Assembly (NCBI RefSeq): GCF_006385595.1
Contig: NZ_CP041046.1
Coordinates: 496,001-560,000 of the forward strand
Direction: 5' to 3'
Length of the DNA: 64,000 bases
DNA from: Luteibacter pinisoli
Lineage (GTDB): Bacteria > Pseudomonadota > Gammaproteobacteria > Xanthomonadales > Rhodanobacteraceae
Under the pieces are notes generated by a model that searched no databases, was not told the origin of the DNA, and worked only from the letters and a program-made list of their open reading frames with translations. Of this stretch, positions 8,077 to 15,808 are shown piece after piece; positions within the stretch are counted from its first letter, which is position 1; each line of letters starts with the position of its first letter. The translations under genes were made by a program, and so were the position numbers.

Positions 8077-10587
8077 ATGACTCCTGCCTTCCCCATTACA
8101 TCGTTGTTACCGGACATCGTCGCGTCGCTTGCCGAGCGACCGCGACTGGTCCTCGAGGCACCGCCGGGCGCGGGCAAGACCACCCAGGTACCGCTGGCGT
8201 TGCTCGATGCGCCTTGGCTGGCAGGCCAGCGCATCGTGATGCTGGAACCTCGCCGCATCGCGGCGCGCGCGGCGGCCGGCTTCATGTCGCGGCAGCTTGG
8301 CGAGGAGGTGGGCGGCACCGTGGGTTACCGCATCCGCTTTGAATCACGGGTGGGGCCACGCACGCGCATCGAAGTGGTGACGGAAGGCATCCTTGGCCGC
8401 ATGATCCAGGACGATCCCTCCCTGGAGGGCGTGGGTGCCATCGTGTTCGATGAATTCCACGAGCGTCATCTGGCAGGTGACCTTGGCGCCGCGCTGGCGC
8501 TCGATGTCCAGGCCAGCCTGCGGCCCGAACTGCGCCTGGTCGTCATGTCGGCGACGCTGGATGGCGAGCGCATCGCGCAATGGCTCGATGCGCCGCGGCT
8601 GACGAGCCCGGGGCGCAGCTTCCCCGTCCACATCGTGCATCCGCCCGCGCGGGCGCAGGAAACCGTCGAACAGCACCTTGCCCGCACGGTCCAGCTCGCC
8701 TTGCGGGAAAATGAAGGCGATGTGCTGGCGTTCCTGCCGGGCCGCCGCGAGATCGAGCGCGTGCGCGGCATGCTTGAGCGCATGGATGGCGCCACCGAGG
8801 TCGTCGCACTCCACGGCGAGCTTTCGCTGGCTGAGCAGCAGCTCGCGTTGACGCCCGCGGACCCGGGCTCGCGCCGCGTGGTGCTGGCCACCAACGTCGC
8901 CGAATCCAGTGTCACGCTGCCGGGCATCCGCGCCGTCGTCGATAGCGGCCAGGCACGCGAGCCACGCTTCGATCCCGCGTCGGGTTTCTCGCGGCTGGAC
9001 ACCGTCGTCATCTCGCAGGCTTCCGCCGACCAGCGCGCCGGGCGTGCCGGCCGTGTCGCCGAGGGCCGTGCGTACCGGCTGTGGGCGCAGAGTCGTCGCC
9101 TGGAGCCGTCGCGCACGGCCGAGATCGAACAGGCGGAACTCTCAGGCCTGGCCCTGGAACTCGCGGGCTGGGGCAGTGAATCGTTGCCATGGCTTGATGC
9201 GCCGCCTGCGGGTGCGATGAGCCAGGCGCGCGACCTGCTGCGCCGGCTGGGGGCGCTGGACGATGCCTCCGCCATCACGACGCTCGGCCGCGAGATGCTG
9301 GCCCTTGGCGCCACGCCGCGCCTGGGTGCCGCGGCCATGCGTGCACGCAGCGACCAGCGTGCCCTCGTCGCCGACCTGCTGGCATTGACCGAGGCTCGAT
9401 CGCCCCTGCGCGGCGAGGCTTCACGCAACGACGATTTCCGCCAGCGCGTGCATGCGTTGCACTTGTGGCGCGACGGTGGAACACGTGGCGCCCGCATCGG
9501 CGCGGCGGATGCCGGCGCGCTCGCCGCGATCGACAAGGCTGCGGCGGGGTGGCGTCGCCGGATCGAGGCCAGGACGCCCCCCAGCGGCGTGCCCAACGCG
9601 CATGCCGTGGGCGACCTGCTGGCGCATGCGTTTCCCGACCGCGTGGCGAAGCGCGACGACGCGCAACCATCGCGCTACCAGCTCGCGAATGGGCGCGGAG
9701 CGCGTCTGCACGAGAACAGTGCGCTGCTGGGCGAGCCCTGGCTCGTCATCATCGACCTGCGCCTCGACGCGCGCGATAGCCTTATCTACGCAGCGGCCCC
9801 CCTCGACCCGGACGTGCTCGAGCGCGAACATGCCGAACGCTTCACCCATTGGCGGGTGCTGCGCTGGGATGATGCCCGCCAGATCGCCGAAGCCTTCGAA
9901 GAGCGTCGCTTCGATGCGCTCGTGGTGTCCCGCAAGCCCGTTCCAGTGAGTGGCGACGACGCGATGCCCGCCTTGCTCGCCGCCATCCGCTCGCGCGGCA
10001 TCGGTGGCCTGCCGTGGACGGAAAACGCCCGACGCTTGCGTACGCGCATTGGCGCCTTGCGCACATGGCGGCCCGAACTCGGTTTGCCCGATGTCGGCGA
10101 CGAGGCGTTGTCGCGTACCCTCGAGGCGTGGCTGGGGCCCTTCCTAGCCGGCAAGCGGCGGCTCGAAGCCATCCAGCCCGCCGAGCTCTCCGACGCCATC
10201 GCGGCCATGCTCGACTACGACCAGCGCCGCGCCCTCGATGCGCATGCGCCCGAAGAGATGGTGGTGCCGAGCGGCATGGCGCGCCGCCTCGAATATGGTG
10301 CTCGCGACGACGACCCTGGCGCGCCGCCCGTGCTCGCGGTGAAACTCCAGGAGTTGTTCGGCCTGGCCGACACGCCGCGCGTGGGCGATGGCCGCGTACC
10401 GGTGATGCTCCACCTGCTGTCACCCGCGGGGCGACCTATCCAGGTCACCCAGGACCTCTCAGGCTTCTGGAACCGCACCTACCCCGAAGTGAAGAAAGAG
10501 CTGAAGGGGCGCTACCCGAAGCACCCCTGGCCGGACGATCCATGGACCGCCACGGCGACGCACCGCGCGAAGCCACGCGGTACCTGA
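8077..10587 (+). CDS. hrpB: ATP-dependent RNA helicase HrpB
   Basis: An 836-residue DEAH-box helicase. Motifs in order are PPGAGKTTQVP (Walker A), DEFHER (motif II), SATLD (motif III), LATNVAESSVTLPGI (motif V) and QRAGRAGR (motif VI). After these come the helicase-associated region and the HrpB-specific C-terminal domain ending VTQDLSGFWNRTYPEVKKELKGRYPKHPWPDDP, a signature of the family. The ATG at 8077 is chosen because the conserved start (ITSLLPDIVASL) follows at once. HrpB probably remodels RNA in the cytoplasm; its targets are not well known. The gene separates the A1-B1 pair from the A2-B2 pair and ends 17 bases before the convergent B2 stop. Confidence 0.95.
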   Translation: MTPAFPITSLLPDIVASLAERPRLVLEAPPGAGKTTQVPLALLDAPWLAGQRIVMLEPRRIAARAAAGFMSRQLGEEVGGTVGYRIRFESRVGPRTRIEVVTEGILGRMIQDDPSLEGVGAIVFDEFHERHLAGDLGAALALDVQASLRPELRLVVMSATLDGERIAQWLDAPRLTSPGRSFPVHIVHPPARAQETVEQHLARTVQLALRENEGDVLAFLPGRREIERVRGMLERMDGATEVVALHGELSLAEQQLALTPADPGSRRVVLATNVAESSVTLPGIRAVVDSGQAREPRFDPASGFSRLDTVVISQASADQRAGRAGRVAEGRAYRLWAQSRRLEPSRTAEIEQAELSGLALELAGWGSESLPWLDAPPAGAMSQARDLLRRLGALDDASAITTLGREMLALGATPRLGAAAMRARSDQRALVADLLALTEARSPLRGEASRNDDFRQRVHALHLWRDGGTRGARIGAADAGALAAIDKAAAGWRRRIEARTPPSGVPNAHAVGDLLAHAFPDRVAKRDDAQPSRYQLANGRGARLHENSALLGEPWLVIIDLRLDARDSLIYAAAPLDPDVLEREHAERFTHWRVLRWDDARQIAEAFEERRFDALVVSRKPVPVSGDDAMPALLAAIRSRGIGGLPWTENARRLRTRIGALRTWRPELGLPDVGDEALSRTLEAWLGPFLAGKRRLEAIQPAELSDAIAAMLDYDQRRALDAHAPEEMVVPSGMARRLEYGARDDDPGAPPVLAVKLQELFGLADTPRVGDGRVPVMLHLLSPAGRPIQVTQDLSGFWNRTYPEVKKELKGRYPKHPWPDDPWTATATHRAKPRGT

Positions 10588-10604
10588 CCACGCCCTGGCC
10601 ACCA

Positions 10605-11675
10605 TCAACAGCCACCCGCCTCGTCGACGGGTTGCTGCGGCGGTGCGCCCGAGGCCGACGAGCCCTCGGTGACGCGCCGCGGCCGCGGCGGTCCCAGGCG
10701 GAACGTGCGCATCGGCGATGAGCCGCCGCGGAGAGGTGGCTCGATGGCGACGGGACTCAGCGCCTGGCGAACCTGTGCGTCGCGCGCCACATCGAGCGCA
10801 TCGAACGCGCCCAGCGGCATGCCGCTTTCGGCATGCACCAGGCGAAACGCCTTCATGCGACCCCGCCCCGCCGTGATCTCCGCCTGGGTGATGTGCGTGG
10901 GTACGAACGGCACCATCTCCGTGAACGTCACCTCGAGGTCGTAGGCCTCCGCCATGCGCTCGAGGGGACGCCGGCAGGTCGCGCAGACGACCGAACTGAG
11001 CCAGGCATGCACCTTGCCTCCGCGCGGCAGCTTGCCATCGAGTATGTCGTCCTCGAGGGCACGCATCGCCTTTTGCTCCGGATCGAGCGCATGGTAGCTG
11101 CCCTGGTGCCAGTAGGGTTTCATCACCGTGCGCTCGCTGGGCCGGAAGGGCGCGCGAATGTCAGTGTCATCCATCGCGATGTAATGCGAGGCGTCAGCGG
11201 CCTCGGCGGCGACCAGCTCGTCATCGCTGACGCGTTCGAGCGGGGGTGAGTCGTCGTCTTCCGACCAGGTCGGTGATAAAGGCGAGGACCCCGCGGAGGA
11301 GGGCGTGGCGGGCGGCGTGCGACCGCCGAAGGCCTGCGCGGCGACACGTGTCAGCGGTTCGCCACCGACGGCATGGTACGTGCGGATACCCGTGCCGCCA
11401 CCCACTGGGTATTCGTAGGATACGCGCGCGATGGGCACGCGCCGTGCGTGGTTTTCGATGATTTCCCACCGGCGGGCGTCGTGCTCGCCGGGGTAGCTGG
11501 CCTGGACGATCGAGCGCATGACCTCGACGTGGCGCTGGCTGCTCGCCTCCAGTAGCGCGACGACATTGCCCTGGTCGAGGTGGAGACGGGTGATGGCCAG
11601 GCTGCCTGCCCACGCCGGGGCGAATGCCCCGGCGAACAGCACGGCGGTGAGAAGCACGCGATGGGTGGTGTTCAC
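10605..11675 (-). CDS. Exported deaminase-fold-like protein, family B copy 2 (B2)
   Basis: A 356-residue protein when started at the GTG at 11673-11675, which overlaps the A2 stop as GTGA. This start leaves a clean signal peptide (HRVLLTAVLFAGAFAPAWA); an in-frame ATG lies 15 bases upstream. The core carries the strand pair RVSYEYP and GIRTYHAVGG, DPE (198-200) in a helix, KVHAWLSS, VCATC (Cys231, Cys234), and the strand LEVTFTEM. Distance from Glu200 to Cys231 is 31 residues, as in B1. A central block RVSDDE...DAS.Y....TDIRA (about 148-174) is shared with B3 but not B1. The C-terminal 100 residues are Pro/Arg-rich and look disordered. Last gene of the A3-B3-A2-B2 run. Confidence 0.72.
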   Translation of the reverse strand: MNTTHRVLLTAVLFAGAFAPAWAGSLAITRLHLDQGNVVALLEASSQRHVEVMRSIVQASYPGEHDARRWEIIENHARRVPIARVSYEYPVGGGTGIRTYHAVGGEPLTRVAAQAFGGRTPPATPSSAGSSPLSPTWSEDDDSPPLERVSDDELVAAEAADASHYIAMDDTDIRAPFRPSERTVMKPYWHQGSYHALDPEQKAMRALEDDILDGKLPRGGKVHAWLSSVVCATCRRPLERMAEAYDLEVTFTEMVPFVPTHITQAEITAGRGRMKAFRLVHAESGMPLGAFDALDVARDAQVRQALSPVAIEPPLRGGSSPMRTFRLGPPRPRRVTEGSSASGAPPQQPVDEAGGC

Positions 11676-12733
11676 GTCGGCATCCCGCATGTGAGGCGTG
11701 CCGCACGCTCCGATGCGGCCTCGGCCTCGGCCCGCGACGCGGCTTCGGCCGATACCAGATCGTCGGCGACGGCGGCTTCGACGACCTCGGCGATGGCGAA
11801 CATGTCGACCAGCGGCAGCACCGCGGCCACCAGGGCACCGATGCGTGCCAGCGTGCCGCCGTGCGGCTGCATGGCAGGGGGTGGTTGCCGCAACACATCG
11901 ACATACCAGCGATGCACGGCGCGGTCGTGGGCTGCCACCAGGCAAGGCGTGCGCTCGTCACCCGGCGCAAGCGTGCCAGCGAATCGCGGGTCCGGCGTCG
12001 CATCGGATCGGCAGGGCGGCCCGCCGACGTACCCTTGGGCATCGCGAAACGCCGCGGCGATGCGCGCGATGCGCCACGCGGTGGGCAGGCCCGTCTCGCG
12101 TAGCGGATGCAGCAGGCGGTGTTGCACCAGCGTATCCAGGTAGCGCAGGTCGTAGTCGCTGATCTCATCCGCGTGACGCGCACGCATCACCCGCTGGAAC
12201 ACCCCCACGTCGACGCCAAGGGCCGCGCGGCTGGCAGGCACGGTGGCCAGTGCCTGCTCGCGCAGCAACTGAAGCCCCAGCGTGGAGGAGGCGAAGCGCA
12301 CGGCGTTCGCATGGCCATGGATATCAAGCATGCGCCAGAAGATGTCCGCGTCGAGGCCCGCCTTGGTCGCATGCGCCGACACGAACGGATCGCGGAAACC
12401 CGGCGCTGGCGTGATGTCGATGCCGGGTCGGGCCCGGGCCAGCCCCAGTTCCGCCTGGAGACGGGCGAGCACGTCCGATTCCGAGCCACCCTCGTCGCCG
12501 ATCACGTCCGCCCAGTACACCTCGTTCGTGAACCGCGGCGTGGCGATCGTCGCGCTGTAGGGTGAGGTGGGATCCGCCAGGAGTTGCGCCACGTAATCTT
12601 CGCTGGTGGGCGCCGCTGTCCCCTGCACTTGCGCGGCGTATGCCGTCCGCAGGCGGCCAAGCACGGAACCTGCGGCCACCGGCTCCACCGTGAGGCACGC
12701 CGCCAGGACCAGGGCCGTTCGAAGGATGCTCAT
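11672..12733 (-). CDS. Exported protein of unknown function, family A copy 2 (A2)
   Basis: A 353-residue protein started at the ATG at 12731-12733, where a signal peptide (LRTALVLAACLTVEPVAA) begins at once; a longer in-frame start at 12784 would put 17 unlikely residues in front. Landmarks shared with A3: SPYS...TP.FTNEVYW (58-74), LGLARARPGIDI (97-108), KAGLDADIF (124-132), YLDTL, LP.AWRIARIAAAFRDAQGY (216-235), and Cys241 and Cys264, exactly 23 residues apart as in A3, plus a C-terminal TCG (Cys349). The chain is mainly helical with an Ala/Glu-rich end. Only 13 bases separate its start from the B3 stop. Its function is unknown; it always stands directly before a B gene. Confidence 0.75.
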   Translation of the reverse strand: MSILRTALVLAACLTVEPVAAGSVLGRLRTAYAAQVQGTAAPTSEDYVAQLLADPTSPYSATIATPRFTNEVYWADVIGDEGGSESDVLARLQAELGLARARPGIDITPAPGFRDPFVSAHATKAGLDADIFWRMLDIHGHANAVRFASSTLGLQLLREQALATVPASRAALGVDVGVFQRVMRARHADEISDYDLRYLDTLVQHRLLHPLRETGLPTAWRIARIAAAFRDAQGYVGGPPCRSDATPDPRFAGTLAPGDERTPCLVAAHDRAVHRWYVDVLRQPPPAMQPHGGTLARIGALVAAVLPLVDMFAIAEVVEAAVADDLVSAEAASRAEAEAASERAARLTCGMPT

Positions 12734-12746
12734 GGATGAACTGGCC

Positions 12747-13784
12747 TCACTCGCCCTGGCACGCCGCGGGCAAGCCCAGGTCACCGGCTTCGGCGGCTGC
12801 CAGGCGCTCGAGGATCGTTTTGTCGGGCCACGCCACCCCGCCTGTGGCCGCCAAAGCCCGGGCCTCCGGGGCGGCCAGTTCAGGGAGCGTCAGCAGCTCC
12901 ATCGCCGTCTTTTCCCTGACGTCCCGCAAGATCACCGAGCCTGCCTTGCTCGCGATATCGCTGTCCTCGCTCATGGTGTCGGCGAGCACAGGACTGCTCG
13001 GCAGGCCGGTGGTCTGCAGGTAGTGGACCGTGATATCGACGTTGTATTTTTCGCTGAACGCGTCCAGGGCCGCGCGACACGAGTGGCAGACCTCCTGGCT
13101 GACATAGCCGACGAGCTTGCCACCCGCCTGCTTCAGCGCCGGATTTCTTTCGAACTCATGTTCCAGCTGGCGCAGCGTCTTCAGTTCGGCATCGGTGCCA
13201 TGGATGATCTTCGACACATTGGCGGGGCCCGCCTCGGGCGATGGTTCGACGACCCAGATGTCCTTCTTCTGCAGGTTGGTGGCGCGAATGTCCGACGTCG
13301 TCGGGTAGAACCGCGCGTCCTCGGCATCGGCCGCCACCTCGTTATCACTGACCCGCGCACCGGCTTCCGACGTCGAGCCACCGGATTTGTCGCGTGTCTG
13401 GTGGCGCACGATGTCGCCCAGCGTCGCGTCCAGCGATTTACCGCTTCGGGCGTGGATGCGAAGCGGTGCGGCGCCGCCACTGTTCGGCGTGTAGTCGAAC
13501 GTGGAAACGGTAGAGCTGAAGACCTTTCGCCGCACGGCGGTCATGAACTTGCTGCTGTTGCGGATCGCCACGGGCGCATCCTTGAAGGGCACGACGCGGT
13601 CAGACAGGAGCACCGCCTTGCGAAAGGCCTCCGTGTGAACATGCGCGTCGTGCGCAAGCAAGGCGACCGTGTGGCCCCCTGCGGGTGAAAGCACAACCGG
13701 CAATGCACGCGTGGGCATCGCGACGGAGCCAAGGGCCAGGGCCAGGGCCAGCGTGGCGTGGGCAAACGTCATGAAAGGTTTCAT
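12747..13784 (-). CDS. Exported deaminase-fold-like protein, family B copy 3 (B3)
   Basis: A 345-residue protein with a signal peptide (FAHATLALALALGSVAMPTRA). The ATG at 13782-13784 overlaps the A3 stop (ATGA), so it is preferred over an in-frame ATG 18 bases upstream. The core has strands STFDYTP and PLRIHARSG, the block RVSDNE...DARFY...SDIRA (144-168) shared with B2, DAE (198-200) starting a helix, GKLVGYVSQ, VCHSC (Cys233, Cys236), and the strand VDITVHYL. Distance from Glu200 to Cys233 is 33 residues. The pattern suggests a zinc-binding deaminase fold; the usual proline before the first cysteine is Val here (Met in B1), which is seen in some toxin deaminases. Confidence 0.72.
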   Translation of the reverse strand: MKPFMTFAHATLALALALGSVAMPTRALPVVLSPAGGHTVALLAHDAHVHTEAFRKAVLLSDRVVPFKDAPVAIRNSSKFMTAVRRKVFSSTVSTFDYTPNSGGAAPLRIHARSGKSLDATLGDIVRHQTRDKSGGSTSEAGARVSDNEVAADAEDARFYPTTSDIRATNLQKKDIWVVEPSPEAGPANVSKIIHGTDAELKTLRQLEHEFERNPALKQAGGKLVGYVSQEVCHSCRAALDAFSEKYNVDITVHYLQTTGLPSSPVLADTMSEDSDIASKAGSVILRDVREKTAMELLTLPELAAPEARALAATGGVAWPDKTILERLAAAEAGDLGLPAACQGE

Positions 13785-14932
13785 CGTGCACGGATTCCAC
13801 ACAGCAGCGCGCCGGCGCGTGACTCGGCGGCGTCGGCCTCCACCTCGGCGCTGGGCAGGGCGGATGACTCGGCCAGTTCCCGGGTCGCGGTGGCCTCGGC
13901 CACTTCGACGAATGCCGCAAGATCCATCAAGGGCATGAGGATGCCCAGGATGCGCGTCAGGCGTTCAACCGAATGGTGGGTGTTCTCATGGATACGCAGG
14001 CCGCGGTGTTCCAGGCGCGCCTCATGGTGGAACCACCGCAACACATCGCGATCGGTAGCGTCGATGAAGCAAAGCGGCTGGTTATGATCGAGCGCGGAAG
14101 GGTCGCGCGGCCGATCCGGATGCACCGCGTTGCCGGTGCAGAACGGGCGCCCGCTGTAATACCCCACCCGGTCCTTGAACGCCGCGGCGGCCCTTGCCAC
14201 GCGAAACGCGGCAGGCAGTTGCGGCTCACCGCTGGCGTCAAGGGCGATCCCGCGCGTTTTGACGGCAGTGGCCACGAGCGATGAAAGATAGAGGGTATCG
14301 CCCTGGCGTAACTCATGGGCGTGGCCAGCCTTCATGTAGCGCTGGTAGCTTTCGGCATCGATGCCATAGGCGGTCCACTGCTCCCGGGGCACGCGGGCCA
14401 TGTCATCGCGAAGCATCTGCAGGGCCACCGCATCGTGGGCGGCTTCAACGACACGCGGTGAATGCATGTCGAGCACCTTGTTGAAGATATCGATGTCGAT
14501 GCCTGCCTTGCGCGCGCTGGCCGCGACCTCGCGGCCACGGAAGGCCGCGACATCGCCGGGCGTAACGGCGATGTCGATACCGGGACGTGCCTTGGTCAGG
14601 CCGAGTTGCCGCTGCAGGCCGCCGAGCACGTCCTGCTCCTGAAGCTGGGGAGTGAAGGTGTCGACGAAGCCTGGCCACCACACTTCGTTCGTAAACGTGG
14701 GGCTTTTGACGAGCGGGCTGTACAGCTCGCCGGGTCGCGCGAGAAGCTGCCCCAGGAGGCGGCGCGTGCGGCCTCCGGGTTGGCCGTCGGACGAGCTGTC
14801 GTAGCGGTCAACCTGGGCCATCGCACGGATCAGCGCGCGGTGGATGTCATCGTGAAGTGTGAGTGGACGGTGGGCCTGCGCGGCGATTGGCAAGGCGCAC
14901 GCGGCCAGCGCGAACCAGCGAAATGACTTCAT
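13781..14932 (-). CDS. Exported protein of unknown function, family A copy 3 (A3)
   Basis: A 383-residue protein started at the ATG at 14930-14932, preceded by AGGAG at a 10-base distance, with a signal peptide ending AAQA (residue 20). Landmarks: LYSPLVKSPTFTNEVWW (70-86), LGLTKARPGIDI (110-121), RKAGIDIDIF (141-150), LYLSSLV, LPAAFRVARAAAAFKDRVGY (239-258), Cys265 and Cys288 followed by FIDATDRDVLRWF, and a C-terminal LLCG (Cys378). It is the first gene of the four-gene A3-B3-A2-B2 run. The Shine-Dalgarno lies in one arm of a strong inverted repeat (14944-14995). I see no named domain and no catalytic motif; a partner, chaperone or export-adaptor role for B proteins is possible. Confidence 0.75.
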   Translation of the reverse strand: MKSFRWFALAACALPIAAQAHRPLTLHDDIHRALIRAMAQVDRYDSSSDGQPGGRTRRLLGQLLARPGELYSPLVKSPTFTNEVWWPGFVDTFTPQLQEQDVLGGLQRQLGLTKARPGIDIAVTPGDVAAFRGREVAASARKAGIDIDIFNKVLDMHSPRVVEAAHDAVALQMLRDDMARVPREQWTAYGIDAESYQRYMKAGHAHELRQGDTLYLSSLVATAVKTRGIALDASGEPQLPAAFRVARAAAAFKDRVGYYSGRPFCTGNAVHPDRPRDPSALDHNQPLCFIDATDRDVLRWFHHEARLEHRGLRIHENTHHSVERLTRILGILMPLMDLAAFVEVAEATATRELAESSALPSAEVEADAAESRAGALLCGIRAR

Positions 14933-14943
14933 GTCGTAGCATC

Positions 14944-14995
14944 TCCTGTTCATGGGGAACGGCTCGATACGGGCCGTTCCCATGATGGAACAGGA
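14944..14995 (-). promoter_or_regulatory. Long inverted repeat in the A3 leader, pairing with the A3 Shine-Dalgarno
   Basis: TCCTGTTC (14944-14951) pairs perfectly with GAACAGGA (14988-14995), and inside this ATGGGGAACGGC (14952-14963) pairs with GCCGTTCCCAT (14973-14983) with one bulged G, leaving a 9-base loop. In the minus-strand transcript the AGGA of the A3 Shine-Dalgarno falls in the outer stem, so folding would hide the ribosome site. No U-run follows, so it is not a standard terminator. Translational control is an inference. Confidence 0.5.
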
Positions 14996-15054
14996 AAGCA
15001 AACGCCTATGTCGGCGCGGCACCCATGGCTGCTACCGATCGTGCCCGGCATCGC

Positions 15055-15070
15055 GTAGGCATATGCCTAC
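15055..15070. repeat. Perfect 16-base palindrome upstream of A3
   Basis: GTAGGCATATGCCTAC reads the same on both strands. It lies between the end of rluF and the A3-B3-A2-B2 genes, about 125-140 bases before the A3 start, a plausible place for a regulator-binding site. The bound protein is unknown. Confidence 0.4.
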
Positions 15071-15084
15071 ACTTTCGCGCGGCC

Positions 15085-15804
15085 TTACCAGCGCGTGCGT
15101 TCGGGCAGCAGGCCCTTCAGCTCGGCCTCGGTCAGGTTGCGCCACTGGCCCACCTTCAGGTGGCCGAGCTTCACGTTGATGATGCGCACGCGGCGCAGCT
15201 GCGTGACGCGGTAGCCGAAGGCTGCCGCCATGAGGCGGATCTGCCGGTTCAGCCCCTGGGTGAGCGTGATGCCGAAGCCGAACTTGGCGATCTTGCGCAC
15301 CTTGCACGGTTTGGTCATCTGGTTGTGGATGCGCACGCCGCGCGCCATGCCAGCGAGGAATTCATCCGTCACGGCCTTGTTCACCGCCACGAGGTATTCC
15401 TTCTCGTGGTGGTTCTCGGCGCGCAGGATCTCGTTGACGATGTCGCCGTTGCTGGTGAGCAGGATCAGGCCTTCGGAATCCTTGTCCAGCCGGCCGATCG
15501 GGAAGATGCGCTGCGGGTGGTCCACGAAGTCGACGATATTGCCGTCCACGGTCGTGTCGGTCGTGCAGGTGATGCCCACCGGCTTGTACAGCGCGATGTA
15601 GACGCCGCGGTTCTTCGCCGACTCCGGCGCTACCGTGCGTGCCACGACCACCTCGCCATCCACCTTCACGACGTCGCCGTCCAGCGCCTTGGCGCCCATG
15701 CCGACGGGCTCGTCGTTGATGGTGACGCGGCCGGCCTGGAGCAGCTCGTCCGCCTCGCGGCGGGAGCACAGGCCGGATTCCGCGATGTACTTGTTAACGC
15801 GCAT
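15085..15804 (-). CDS. rluF: 23S rRNA pseudouridine synthase RluF
   Basis: A 239-residue RsuA/RluF-family enzyme. An S4-like RNA-binding domain (residues 1-60, MRVNKYIAESGLCSRREAD) precedes the catalytic domain with GRLDKDSEGLILLTS, where the Asp of GRLD is the catalytic nucleophile. The segment ILRAENHHEKEYLV is typical of RluF, which isomerises U2604 (and partly U2605) in the peptidyl-transferase region of 23S rRNA. It is shorter than E. coli RluF because it lacks the basic C-terminal tail. The gene follows the ABC permease with a 4-base gap and may be cotranscribed with it. Confidence 0.88.
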   Translation of the reverse strand: MRVNKYIAESGLCSRREADELLQAGRVTINDEPVGMGAKALDGDVVKVDGEVVVARTVAPESAKNRGVYIALYKPVGITCTTDTTVDGNIVDFVDHPQRIFPIGRLDKDSEGLILLTSNGDIVNEILRAENHHEKEYLVAVNKAVTDEFLAGMARGVRIHNQMTKPCKVRKIAKFGFGITLTQGLNRQIRLMAAAFGYRVTQLRRVRIINVKLGHLKVGQWRNLTEAELKGLLPERTRW

Positions 15805-15808
15805 GCGC

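Noticed and set aside
11676..11945. N-terminal extension of B2 to an ATG at 11945
   Set aside because: It is Arg-rich, runs opposite to no protein signal, and would bury the signal peptide; the GTG overlapping the A2 stop (GTGA) fits the pattern of the other pairs.
12734..12784. N-terminal extension of A2 to an ATG at 12784
   Set aside because: It would place 17 residues in front of a clean signal peptide and overlap B3 by 38 bases.
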